DNA of 64,000 nucleotides, taken from contig CM077645.1 of NCBI GenBank assembly GCA_039707465.1, forward strand, positions 58,529,850 through 58,593,849. Reading direction: 5' to 3'. This document shows, piece by piece, positions 1 through 10,502 of the stretch. The notes under the pieces are model-generated. The model searched no databases, was not told the origin of the DNA, and was given only the letters and a program-made list of their open reading frames with translations. This DNA comes from Rhabdophis nuchalis. Its lineage: Eukaryota > Chordata > Lepidosauria > Squamata > Natricidae. Made by a program: the position numbers and the translations under genes. How positions within the stretch are numbered: the first letter of the stretch is position 1; every line of letters starts with the position of its first letter.

Positions 1-521
1 GATTTATACCTGACCAATATGAATGAATTTTAAAAACCTGTATTTTTATTATATTTTTATATATTTTTATTATTTCCAGGGTAATCCTATTAGTAAAATA
101 AAAGTTAAATCAGTTAAGATCTGAAGCAAGATCCGTTTTCCTTTTTTCTGAATATTTATTCTTTGCATGAAGTTGTATTTCCCTAATGGTTTGCATTAAT
201 TTCTGAAGAACTTGCAATTCATATTTTAGTAGCCAAATAAAAAAAATATTCATGTGGGTATGAATATTGGTTAAATTTAAATGAAGTGAATTTACTTAAA
301 CTATAGTATTTGAAATGCACATATGTTATTCACATGGCATAATTACATATTAAGAATTTCTTTAAGTATAATTCATAGGAATTATCTCCTCACTGCTCAA
401 GTATCTCAGGCCTTAGTACATATTATACCAATTGGTTAACCCTTTTTCTGACAGCATGCTTAATTTTTACCCGAGGCAGCAAATGCCATAATTTGTGACA
501 GATCTTTGGATTTGCCTAAGA
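1..521. other. AT-rich unannotated stretch
   Basis: AT-rich sequence with many stop codons in all frames. I see no coding region, RNA gene or recognisable repeat before the MITE that follows. Confidence 0.6.
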
Positions 522-656
522 CAGGGATGTCCAAACTTGGGAACTTTAAGACTTGTGGACTTCAACTCCCAGAATTCCCCAGCCAGCATAGCTGGCTGGG
601 GAATTCTAGGAGTTGAAGTCCACAAGTCTTAAAGTTCCCAAGTTTGGACATCCCTG
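522..656. mobile_element. Palindromic hAT-type MITE, copy A
   Basis: The 135-bp element is almost entirely an inverted repeat: the left half, starting CAGGGATGTCCAAACTTGG, returns as its complement in the right half ending CCCTG, so single-stranded it folds into one long hairpin. It is flanked by a perfect 8-bp target duplication, GCCTAAGA, at 514-521 and 657-664. An 8-bp duplication with CAG...CTG ends is the hallmark of hAT transposons. It encodes nothing and would need a transposase supplied elsewhere. Four related copies lie at 5930, 15380, 19558 and 38448. Confidence 0.9.
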
Positions 657-664
657 GCCTAAGA

Positions 665-1937
665 AGATATGGATATTTCACAATAGACCTACTTGCAATA
701 TCCAAAGCTAGCCCTCAACTTACTATAACTAAGGCTAACCTTACTTTGAATGGGCAGACCTTGATATCCTTCATCTGCTCCATCACCCACCAGAACGTAA
801 ACACTATAGAACCTGCATGATAATTTTGAAAGAACATCACCTTTGTGGTTTTGCCCCCTCATGATGGTTATACTTTGGCATTCAGCTCAATATTGCTGAT
901 GTTATCAGCACTAAGATGATGCAAGATAGTGATGCTTTATCCCCCTCTAATGGTTACTAATAGGTACTCACGTGTATTCCTTATACCTTGATGTAGAGCA
1001 AGAATTCAAAGTCTGAACTAGATTTTTGTTTGGTGCAAATATGAGGTTACTTTTTCAAAGCCTTAACCTTGCTCACATAATATGTATATTTGGCATGCAA
1101 TTGTCTCTCTGTCTTTTCCAATATCCTGTCATTTCCCATTTGGGGAAATTAATGAATATTGTACAAACCTTCTTCTTGTCAAACGAAAGGTATTCATTTT
1201 ATTAGAATGCATCTGTTGTAAAGGCATTAAGACCCACGACATAAGAAATGCAATTGGGAAAAAATGCAATGTTTTGTTTTTGTCCTACAGTGGCATATGT
1301 TGATTCATTAGCCATCACTTTATATGGATTAAATCTGATTGTCAGTTGTAGTTCTAATATTCAGGACCAGATTAATTATGTTAGGGAATTCATTGAATTA
1401 GTAATTAAAATGTTAAATAACTATGACATATGGATCAAGTAATCCAAAGGCTACAGAACATTCCATCTTCGTTAATGTATGCAATTATTTTCTAGCTACA
1501 ATACTCCTCAAATTTCCTACAAACCAAACCTAAAATAATTCAAAGAAAATAATAAATAAATACTCCCCTTCACCCCAAAATTTCCCTTGAAGATGCTTTC
1601 ATTAAATTTGCATTTTCTACACAGTAACACTCACTCTTTTTCAGTGACAGGAATTATATTTTCAATTAAAAGAGACCAGCTTCTTTCCTCATATCTAATA
1701 TAATACTTAGTGACAACCTCATTTTTAAAAAATAATTTAGTCTTCATGGACTACATATCAATGAGAGATGTTATTCCAGAATGTGTATTGTGGTGGTCAT
1801 ATTAACCACTCAACATGAAATATGATTTTAAAAAAGTTTTCTTTGAAGATAAATTCATAATAGTTTGTATAGCAAATAGCCTTATAAACAGACCACTTCA
1901 CCAGAGTGGATAGATGAACAAGAACTAGATACAGAAT
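665..1937. other. Unannotated AT-rich stretch
   Basis: No supported feature. Two short overlapping frames of 60-75 codons (1082-1442) have no recognisable domain and look like chance openings. Confidence 0.5.
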
Positions 1938-2012
1938 AATAGAATGGCAGAGTTAGAAGGTGCCTTGAGGATCTTCTAATCCAAGCCCCTGCTCATGCAG
2001 GAAGCTCTATAG
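1938..2012 (-). repeat. CR1-type LINE or SINE 3' end fragment
   Basis: Read on the minus strand this is the conserved CR1 3' terminus: a CTGCATGAGCAGGGG block followed by a CAAGGCACC...CTCTG block, the same order seen at the 3' ends of the CR1 copies near 30940 and 33300. Only about 75 bp remains and it ends at the start of a hAT terminus, so I cannot tell a 5'-truncated CR1 from a SINE with a CR1 tail. Confidence 0.65.
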
Positions 2013-2353
2013 CAGCAGTTCTCAACCTGTGGGTCGCGACCCCTTTGAGGGTCAAACGACCTTTTCACAGAGGTCGTTAAACTTTAAACTTTAGACTCCA
2101 CCTCACGTTGCTTGAAATCCCCTGCATCGCTGGCCGTGCTGAGCATCGTTGCGGCTCCACGCCGCAGAAAACATAGGTGCATGTATGCACCCATTACAAT
2201 TACAGCCTCAGAGACTTCGTAATGGCAAGAAAGTGCTCTCATTCATCCGGGCTTCTGCAGAAGCTGCCTTCCAAAGCTCTACAAAGCCCTCCCAGGGAGG
2301 GGCTTAGATCCTGCTCCGAGCTGTAATTGTGCAGGGGGGCGCACACCTATGTT
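2013..2353. mobile_element. hAT terminus, SPIN/Charlie-like, with unknown interior
   Basis: The first about 70 bp match the other end of the SPIN-like element at 39968-40161 read in reverse: CAGCAGTTCTCAACCTGTGG, then a GGTCGCGACCCC block and a CGACCTTTTCACAGAGGTC block. After that the sequence departs into a GC-richer segment with no match to the short element. I do not find the opposite terminus or an 8-bp duplication, so the element is truncated or belongs to a longer relative. The right boundary is a guess. Confidence 0.55.
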
Positions 2354-2469
2354 TTCCACACCGCTGTCAGCTACTTTTAACTATATCTAAATCCACAACC
2401 AGATCTATCATCAAGAGCCAAGATCAGGAGCACAAATGCCTGAAATGCCACCCCAAGAACCCATCAGAG

Positions 2470-2665
2470 AAAGTAAATAAGCAACAATGGAAAGGAGGAA
2501 AGATGAAGAAGGAAAGGAAGAAAGGGTAAAGCAGGGGAAGTAAGGGAGGGAATTAAGATTAGGGGAAGAAGGAGGAGAAGAGAGGAGGAGAGGGGAAAGA
2601 GAGGGGAAGAAGAAGGGAGGAAGGAGAGTAGAGAAGATAGAAGGAGCAAGGTTGTTGCAAAATAA
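2470..2665 (+). repeat. Purine-rich low-complexity tract (GGA/GAA)
   Basis: About 200 bp almost purely A and G on the plus strand, with irregular GGAAG, GAGGA and GGGGA units. The leucine/serine-rich minus-strand frame here is a composition artefact. It carries no regular unit length. Confidence 0.8.
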
Positions 2666-2747
2666 AATGGGGTGGCAAGAAAGTGACCCAAACTATATTC
2701 TATATATTTGTAAGAAAATAACGATAAAGATTAATGATAAATTTCAG

Positions 2748-2992
2748 CCTTCTTAAAAACTTCCAGTGTTGGAGCATTCACAACTTCTAGAGGCAAGTTG
2801 TTCCACTGATTGTTCTCTCAGGAAATTTCTCCTTAGTTCCAGGTTGCTTCTCTCCTTGGTTAGTTTCCATCCATTGCTTCTTGGCCTGCCTTCAGGTGAT
2901 TTGGAGAATAGCTTGACTCTCTTTTCTTTATGACAACCCCTGAGATATTGGAACACTGCTATCATGTCCTTTCTAGTCCTTGTTTTCATAAT
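2748..2992 (-). pseudogene. CR1-clade LINE, ORF2 3' fragment (broken)
   Basis: The minus strand encodes the extreme C-terminus of CR1 reverse transcriptase ORF2. Visible blocks in order are RKDMIAVFQYLRGCHKE, VKLFSKSPEGRPRSNGWKL, KERSNLELRRNFL and then, in another frame, the terminal NSLPP...VVNAP region. They align with residues from about 175 onward in the copy at 30095-30931. A small deletion after the LRRNFL block breaks the frame, so this is a dead fragment. The catalytic domain is absent, as expected for a 5'-truncated LINE insertion. Confidence 0.85.
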
Positions 2993-3009
2993 GCATGAAT
3001 AGAATCCTT

Positions 3010-4587
3010 TAATGTTATTGTACTTAAAAGTCAGCACATGTTATTTGACATTAAAATAGTAAATAGTGATAAAGAACATTTTATCCACACACACACTTGT
3101 ATATCTAGGATAGTTTATTTTCAATGTCTTCTGGTAATTGCATTTTGTTCTGTAAACAGTCCTGGTGGTCCATTGCATCAAACATAGGTCAAAAAATTAC
3201 ATCAAAAGATGGATTCTGAGTACAGAGTAAATACTTATTGAAATTTTCTTAAGAATTGGCTTGCATAAAAACCAGCAAAAGAAAATGAGTGTGATTAAAA
3301 ATGAGTGTCGTACCAGCTCTGCTTCAAGTTTTATCTTGGTGGTTTGAATCATTAATTAATTCTAAAAGTGCTCTATTTTTGAAATTTTAAAACTGATTCA
3401 ATTTAGGAATGTCAAAAAACATTCATATTATTGCTGCACTATGCAGAATTGGGCAAACAATAATGTATGTCTAACCTCTACATTGTGTGTCTCAATATCA
3501 TTACCCTTCCTAGTTGTTAGTCCTAGAAGTAGTATTTATCCATCAATTATGGGTGGTGCTCCAGTGCCAATCATCTTCCCACCAATCCTGGAAATGGAGT
3601 TAAATGTCAATAACAAAGTGTAATTCTTGTCCATTGAAGCCTAAATCAAAGGCTGTGTAGTAAAACAGGTATTCAAAGAGGGGCTGGAACAATTGTATCG
3701 AGATAGTTGTATTTCTTCTATTGTTATCCATCAGAAAAGAAGGATAATTTATCATGCAGACTGTCAAGAGTTAAACCAATCAACTGCTCAGAATGCACCA
3801 GGGAGGACTTACAAGCTTCATTAGCCAGTCTGATGAGATACAATTACACACTGTAAAATGAAACATATCCTTAAAATATTATTCTTAGTAATATCAAATG
3901 AAGTCACCATTTGGGAAAAGGTTTTCCAACTGACCACATGTAAAAGTATTAATAAGGAGTGAATATACTTCCAGTATCTGCTAGCTCGGTCAGTATCACA
4001 GCTAAAATTATAAATATAAACCCCTGACCTAAACAAGTAAAACTGCCATAGAAGAAACTTAAGTGCCAGATGGTAGGGAGATAAATGCAAGTCTTCCCAA
4101 AAAACCTTTATGATAAAAAGAAAGTTGATATTAATTGAAAATCATAGAGGGGAAATGAAAGCAAGGATTTTATTTAAATGATATGGGACTGGAATTCTAA
4201 AGCCAAAGGAAGAAAATGAAGATTTACACAATTGTATTTGCAATTAAAAACCAGTATGACAAAAAGAGAAAAAAAACATGTTCAAGTTTCAAAAACTCAC
4301 ATTTCTGCCAAGAAAAATGGAAGGAAGAATATTGGCTGGGTAGCATGGAGATAGAGTTCTACCTTTAATTCAGAAAGTCGGGTTTTGTACCTATAAATTA
4401 AAATCCAGGAATTCAGGCTTGTATACACCTTGCCAGTGGTGGTCCTTGGGTAAAGAGCCCTCTGACAGTTCACCTACCTACCTGTTAAAAATCCCTTGTT
4501 CCCACAGTGACATGGGAACCATTAGAGGAGGTAAAGAAGATAGCAACAACCAAGTACTAAGGAAATTTGTACACCCATATACAAAGG
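3010..4587. other. Unannotated AT-rich stretch
   Basis: No recognisable gene or repeat. Short frames (for example 3821-4090 on the minus strand) show no domain and are probably random. Confidence 0.5.
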
Positions 4588-5121
4588 ATAAGACAGGTCA
4601 TGAGAAGCCAGCTCAACAAGAAGAATAGGATCCACACAATCAACACATATGCCCTACCAGTCACCAGATGCCCTGTGAAATAGGAGAATATGGAAACTGC
4701 CAGTGTGAAGACTTAGGAGCTCCTCACAATGTACAAAGGTTTCCATTCCAATCCAAATATCCAGAAACTATACACTAGCCAGAAAGGGTGATTGGGATCT
4801 GATGTATGTCAAAACTACTATCCTGGATGAAACCCAGAGCATTCAGAAATACATCAAGTAAGATGTCACTCAAAAATGGGTTGGTGAGAGAATGCTGAAG
4901 CAGCAGCAAACATGGAAGGGAGATTAAGCAGAGGAAGTGCCATGGAAAGATAAGACCTTGCATGGGATGTACCATTGACAGAAAGCTGAGGTAGTTTGGC
5001 AGACAATGGAAAATCCTGCTACTGGCTGGAAAGTATTGAACTAAAGGAAAACACTGGTCATATTAGCACAAAACAGGAACTAAGCACTAGATCCATAGAA
5101 GCAGGGACCTACCACACATTA
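4588..5121 (+). pseudogene. R4/Dong-like LINE, C-terminal ORF fragment
   Basis: Conceptual translation in shifting plus-strand frames gives blocks I associate with the C-terminus of R4/Dong-type non-LTR retrotransposons, which encode a reverse transcriptase and a restriction-like endonuclease. In order: LNKKNRIHTINTYALPVTR (about 4610), a GFHSNPNIQKLYT-like block (about 4740), a DETQSIQKYIK-like block (about 4830) and LSTRSIEAGTYHT (5071-5118). Several frameshifts and stops separate them, so this is an old dead copy. The catalytic reverse transcriptase core is missing. Family assignment is from motif memory and is less certain than the LINE nature itself. Confidence 0.7.
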
Positions 5122-5157
5122 TTTATTGTTGTTTTTGTTGTAATATTTCATGATTAC

Positions 5158-5381
5158 TGTTCTATTCTGAAGAACCCCAGGTAGGTAATGACTGAGGCAA
5201 GGCAGAGGAACTTTGACTCTGTTTAATCAGTAACAGCTAACAGGCAACATCAACAGTAGGAACCAGCAACAACAACACTGCGTCAGGCTGCTATTTATAT
5301 AGAGCAGCTGTCAAGGGCTTAGCCAATGGGAAGAGAGCCAGTGTGCAGCCCATGCAGTAGCATGTCCTTGGGGATGTAACA
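5158..5381 (-). mobile_element. Solo LTR, probably Ty3/Gypsy-type
   Basis: A 224-bp unit that begins TGTTC and ends GTAACA on the plus strand, so the tips are TGTT...AACA on either strand. It is bracketed by a perfect 5-bp duplication, ATTAC (5153-5157 and 5382-5386). Read on the minus strand it has promoter-like order: a CCATTGGCTA CCAAT-type box, then a TATATAAATAG TATA-type box about 35 bp later, then an ATTAAA polyadenylation-like signal. No internal retroelement sequence adjoins it, so it looks like a solo LTR left by LTR-LTR recombination. It sits 36 bp beyond the R4-like remnant. Confidence 0.75.
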
Positions 5382-5396
5382 ATTACCACTTGAATA

Positions 5397-5456
5397 GGAA
5401 GGAAGGAAGGAAGGAAGGAAGGAAGGAAGGAAGGAAGGAAGGAAGGAAGGAAGGAC
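5397..5456. repeat. (GGAA)n microsatellite
   Basis: About 15 uninterrupted GGAA units followed by GGACGAAAGG. Proline/serine-rich minus-strand frames here are repeat translations, not genes. Confidence 0.95.
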
Positions 5457-5929
5457 GAAAGGAAATTTGTGTAGAAGGCAGAATAGAGTAAAACATTAAA
5501 AGACAAGCTGGGTGAATTCCAAGAGTTAAGCTGTCTGATAGTAGAATAAAATTTTGCAGTTGTAGATACAGTGTCCAAACTCCTAACTCTTTAAAAAAAA
5601 TCATCACAAAGATAATTTTGACATATAAATGATTTTATGTGAGTCTTAGTAAAATGACTTGCTATCCTTTTGTATGAAAATGCTAAACAGAATTTCATCT
5701 TTATACCAAATGAAGTGATTTGATTTTTAAAGGCAAAATACAAATGTGATAGAAATTACTAAGAATATTTTTATTTTATAGGGCAGTGCAGCACTTCAGA
5801 AATTATTTGGAAAAGGTGTTTTGAGACTTAGTATTGCATATCTATCAGAAACTCTTCAAAGCAGTTACATCTTTTTCTGCAGTTGTACAGATGCCAGAGC
5901 AACCTAGAAAATGAGGTAGTTGCTCTAAG

Positions 5930-6055
5930 CTGTGTTTCTCAAACTTGTCAACTTTAAGATGTGTGGATTTCAATTCTCACAACTCCCCAGCTAGCTTCAA
6001 CTTCATTCTGAGTTGAAATCCACATAACTTAAAGTTGCCAGATTTGAAAAATACA
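5930..6055. mobile_element. Palindromic hAT-type MITE, copy E (degraded)
   Basis: Imperfect inverted repeat with the same core as copy A: TTTAAGATGTGTGGATTTCAA on the left, complemented on the right by TTGAAATCCACATAACTTAAA. The stem has many mismatches and the central CAGC-rich part is partly lost, so this is the oldest copy in the window. No target duplication is visible. Confidence 0.7.
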
Positions 6056-7077
6056 AGTAGCAACAACATGCATTTTGGAAACAAATATAAAAGAATGCAA
6101 TCCTACTGTTGTAAATTTTGAAAGAGATCTGTGGCAAATTCTGAGAGGGATTGAGACTTTTTGAAACATATAAATAAAGAAAGAAATAATAAATTGTTAA
6201 ATAATAAGGGGCAGGAAGAAAATGGTAAACTGCCTTAGAAATGCTGAAGTAACAAATTTATTCCATTCCAGGTCTAATTTTGGAGAATCAGCCACCCTAA
6301 AAAGATTGCTTATAAATTGTGATATCAGGTTAGTCTGATTCAATGGCAGAATAACGTAAGTTTACCATATGTCAGTGTAACAGTAATAACCAGTACCAAT
6401 GTTTAGATGGTATACTATCCATTGCTTCATTGCTACCTTTTTGGAATCCTTGGTTAACTTTTAAGAAAGCAATGGCCTAGACCATCTGTAGTGCAGTAGA
6501 CAATATAATGACTCTGAATGCCCTTGTATCTAAAATTATTTCCCTTACAAACTTCTCTGTTAATAATCATAATGTGTATTATTTTATTTTTTGGAAACAG
6601 GAGGGCCAGCTGGGTATGTTTGAAAAGCAATGCTCAATAATACATGTAGTACATGTATTATATGTAGTACATGTCTGCCTACTATTCCTCAAAATGTTTT
6701 GGATACCATGTGGCCTCTGGCCCATTCTTAGTGGAAGGTGGCCAGAAGCCAATGTTTTTATTATGTTGTACTCAAATGATCACTTTTACTAACACTGACT
6801 AGGTTGCTTCTAAAGTATGTCAGGCCAATGCCATGTAAAGCTTGACTTGTAGCTACCAAGAAGAATATATTTTCCATCACTCCAGAACAGGGCTACAATC
6901 ATATAATACTGACACAGTACCAGATTTTGGAGTCCTGGGCGCATGCATATTGATAAGCCCCCCATATCCTCAATCAATCCACTTTGTCCTGAATGCTGCA
7001 AGCTGTTCATTTGTTCAGTCTTCAGTGCACCCAAGGAAAAGGACAAAGGAGATATGCTATCATTGTTGCTTTTGTTA
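6056..7077. other. Unannotated stretch
   Basis: No supported feature. A small ACATGTAGT repeat cluster lies at 6640-6675. The overlapping short frames around 6810-7220 on both strands have no recognisable domain, and part of the minus-strand one runs into the SINE at 7078. Confidence 0.5.
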
Positions 7078-7450
7078 TTAAAGGTAAAGGTTTTCCCTGC
7101 TAATAAAGGTAAGGATAAAGTTTCCACCTGTCCAGTTGTGTTCAACTCTAGAAGCCGGAAATCATCTCCATTTTCCAGCCTTTCTTGACCAGCATTGTCC
7201 AAAGACATTTCCATGGTCATGTGGCCAGCATAACTATATGCTGAGATGCATAGAATGTGGTTGACTTCCCACTGAAACAGTACCTATTTATCTGCTTGCA
7301 TTTACACGGTTTCAAACTGCTGGATAGGCAAGTGCTGAGGCAAGAAACAAGTGCTCACCACCTCACACAATGCTCGGGTCTTGAACCCGGACGGTGAACT
7401 TTCCTGATGACAAACTCAGTGTCTTTAAATGTTAAACCATCATGCCCCAT
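7078..7450 (-). mobile_element. tRNA-derived SINE, about 370 bp, minus orientation
   Basis: Read on the minus strand, a tRNA-like head near 7450 carries a pol III B-box-like sequence, GGTTCAAGACC (7378-7388), and the body runs to a CCTTTACCTTTAA end at 7078. The body has the blocks CCATGGAAATGTCTTTGGACA and TCATGTGGCCAGCATA in sense or antisense order typical of a widespread squamate SINE I recall. It encodes no protein and needs LINE reverse transcriptase for movement. The copy is diverged. Family name not assigned. Confidence 0.65.
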
Positions 7451-10109
7451 TGCTTCTGTTACTATGGGCATAGTAATTAATAATTCTATTAATTATAATT
7501 ATCCTTGTGCAAGAAGATTGCACAAACTGATTATAAACAATGACATGACACAAAAATAATTCACTGGAACATCTGTAAAAATTATCATGTGCCAGTAATG
7601 AAAAATTGGTGGAATCAGAGTTGAAAAAGTAGTCAAGAATGAACAGGTTAAAATATTGTGTACATACGCATTTTTAAATTTTTAATAAACTCATTTCTAT
7701 ATAAGAAATAATTTGTAAAATGCAACAGAAGTAATTTGTTCAATGTTTAAATTAAATAATATTGGACAAAATTCTAGGCAAACAAATAAACTTAAACATA
7801 ACTGCAGGACATATTGAATGAACTTCAAAATTAGGCCATGCTTTGAATTCAAAATGAAGTGGCTATGTTGAAAGTTAACATTTTTACAAATAAATATGCT
7901 AAATTTAAATACATTTGTTTCATTGCTCATATTGTTTTTTCTTACTTTATATAGAAGTAAAGTTATTAAAATAAAATTTCACAGGAATTCATAGACTGTC
8001 TTTATATCACGTAGGAGGCTATTCTTCCCTCTATCCCTTCAGCAATAAGAAACATGTTGGAAATGTTATTTCATTAAGAAAAAAGGCTGCATTTAGAAAC
8101 AATATTAAAAAGTTGTTGCTCACATAACTGAGCCCATGTTTTAAAAATAAGTTGACAAGTTCAATTCATAATAGATAAAATCTATAAAACTAAAACATTT
8201 AGTGTAAAATTAATAATCATAGTACATATGAAATATTTTAGATATATACCTCACAATTGGTTGCCTTATCAGATCATTTGCTAATCTTACTAATATTTGC
8301 GAACTTACAGTATTGAACTTTTAACAAGTTCATAAGGGTTCATGAATATCAAGAAAGGTCAACCTAGACAACTATCTATGACCTTAACTAGGAAGAATAT
8401 GCTAATGAAATCATATTGGAGTAACAAGGAAGTATAAATATTCCTCAAAATTAAAAGCAGTATATATCTTGATTTCGGAGCAACAATGATGTTGATAAGT
8501 TAGTGGTGACATATCATGTAGTGAAAAAGTGTAAGTCAATAGAAAGAAGGCTCCTCAACATAAATAGAAAGTGGCTTTTATGGAACTGCTACATTATAAT
8601 CAGCAGGATTTACATCAGTTAAGGGATAAATGACATTAACACATCTTGGCATTTAAAGCAAGTCCCATCACTTTCATGTGTTGTAAAACCACAAATACAT
8701 ATGAAAGGGGCTGACAGTAACGTTGCACAAAAGCAGCACGCTTTGGCACATTCTTAGCTTTGATATCAAACTAGACAACCCCAGTGGGCTATCGTTTTGG
8801 AGATACATACTTTCCTAGAAAAAGAAAAAGAAACACCATGCGAGGGCAAATGGCAGTGAGAGTGAGAGCAACTTCCAACAAATTATCCCTCCAGTTTTCC
8901 CACCAAGTTTTCTTCTGGGATCCTGGCAGGGAACATTGAAAGAATAAACATATGATTTATTTTTTGATGATTAGAAAAGGAAGGATACAAAAAAGAGGAT
9001 ATAATTTTAGAAAGAGAAGTTAAAATATGATGGTACTTATAACTGCTATGAAGACTATTAGAAAGTACTGCTTTGTGTCTTTATATCTTTTTTTATATCT
9101 TGCTCTTTCTTTTCCTATTTTCTTCTATTTTTATTTCTTATTGCACTTTTACCTTTTATGTTCTCTCTTCTTCACTTTTTCTGGTCCAATTTAGTTCTTA
9201 CTATTGTTTTTAAAACTTGTAATACAAGTTATATGAAAATCAATCAACCAACCAATCTGAAGTTAATAAAAACCAAGTTCTGGAGGTTATTTAACTATCA
9301 CTATATAATCACTTTGGTAAGGAGGAATTCAGCTTTGATGATCATTTCTCAACTATAGTTATGTTGTTAAATTAAGTACAGTATATCTGAAAGCCCTCAA
9401 TGATAAAGTTATCAGCATGGTATTAATTGAGTTTTATGTGCAAGGAAGGTCTTTCCTCTCCCCCACAAATGTTCATGGGAAATCATTGATAGAATGCCAG
9501 AGTCCCACTGTGAAGTGAAGCAATCTATAGCTCAGCGAACCCTGTCTGTCTTTTAATCTATACTAGACATAAATATGACACAGATTAATTTATTCTCCTT
9601 GATTTTAGTAGTCGAAGTGAATAAAACCAAATGGAGTAAGGGGAAGAAATATACATTCCATTTCATTTTCTATTTCATGTAGTCACAGATGCACCAAATT
9701 TATTTGAAGTGCAAATTTGAATAGCTAGAAAACTTTGGATATAAAACTGATAGATCAAATAGCTATTAAATAAGGCAGAACTTAGCAAGCAGGCTTACTA
9801 AGAATTATCAGAATTCTAAACAGAATTATCCACTTCAAGAAGAGGTCCAGCACTTTACCTAGAACACAGTTCTATTATATTAGCATTTTAAACTGCTTAA
9901 ACATTTCTGTCAAATTGTTCATAATTCATACAAAGTCATAAATAAAAGCAAAGAATTCAAAAATCTGTTATACATTAAGACTTGCTGTATAAAAGTAAGC
10001 ATTTCCCTATTATCAGTTATGAATCAAGAGGAGGAATAAGAATAGGAGGAGGAGAACACCACTATGCTGTTTTGGAATTTATATATAAAGTATGACCTAA
10101 AGTATTAGT
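7451..10109. other. Unannotated AT-rich stretch, repeat-poor
   Basis: About 2.6 kb without a recognisable repeat, gene or RNA. The short frames at 7697-7930 and 9158-9358 have no visible domain. Absence of repeats could mean old unique DNA or conserved noncoding sequence, which only an alignment could show. Confidence 0.5.
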
Positions 10110-10114
10110 GTGAC

Positions 10115-10497
10115 TGTCAACTTGCATAGCATCCCTAGCCTGCTCTTGAGTTACCATAGGAAAAGTGGGGAATGGGAAACCGATGAAATGGCACGGCAAA
10201 AGACAAATGCACATTTCAGACTTATCTCTCTCAAGGCTGTATCCCGGAGTTACTTACAGCAGCTGGAGGGGAATAACCTCTACAACCTGCGAAATTGCCC
10301 TGTTGGTGAATGTGATTGATCACACATCCTGGGGGAGGAGGGAAACAAGGTCATGATTGGCCCATAAGTTATGTGGGGTCAGGGCTGGCTTCACTAGAGA
10401 ACCTGCCAACATGAAGCTCCTAATACATAACTGGATATCATTTGATGCTTGGCTCGAAGCTCATGATTTAAATAGGCCATCTGTCAGAATCCTGACA
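10115..10497. mobile_element. Probable solo LTR, 383 bp
   Basis: The unit starts TGTCAACTTG and ends ATCCTGACA, with a perfect 5-bp duplication, GTGAC, at 10110-10114 and 10498-10502. TG...CA tips plus a 5-bp duplication indicate an LTR. It contains an ATTGGCCC (CCAAT-like) motif and an ATTTAAATAG (TATA-like) motif, but their spacing does not settle orientation. Near its right end a small inverted repeat, CTGTCAG...CTGACAG, is present. The 60-70 codon frames inside are probably incidental. Confidence 0.65.
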
Positions 10498-10502
10498 GTG
10501 AC

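Noticed and set aside
5291..5607. Proline/serine-rich repeat proteins on the minus strand
   Set aside because: Translations of the (GGAA)n microsatellite. The same applies to frames at 17162-17500, 31794-32150 and 53764-54027.
6810..7220. 136-codon minus-strand frame
   Set aside because: Partly reads through the tRNA SINE at 7078-7450; no domain.
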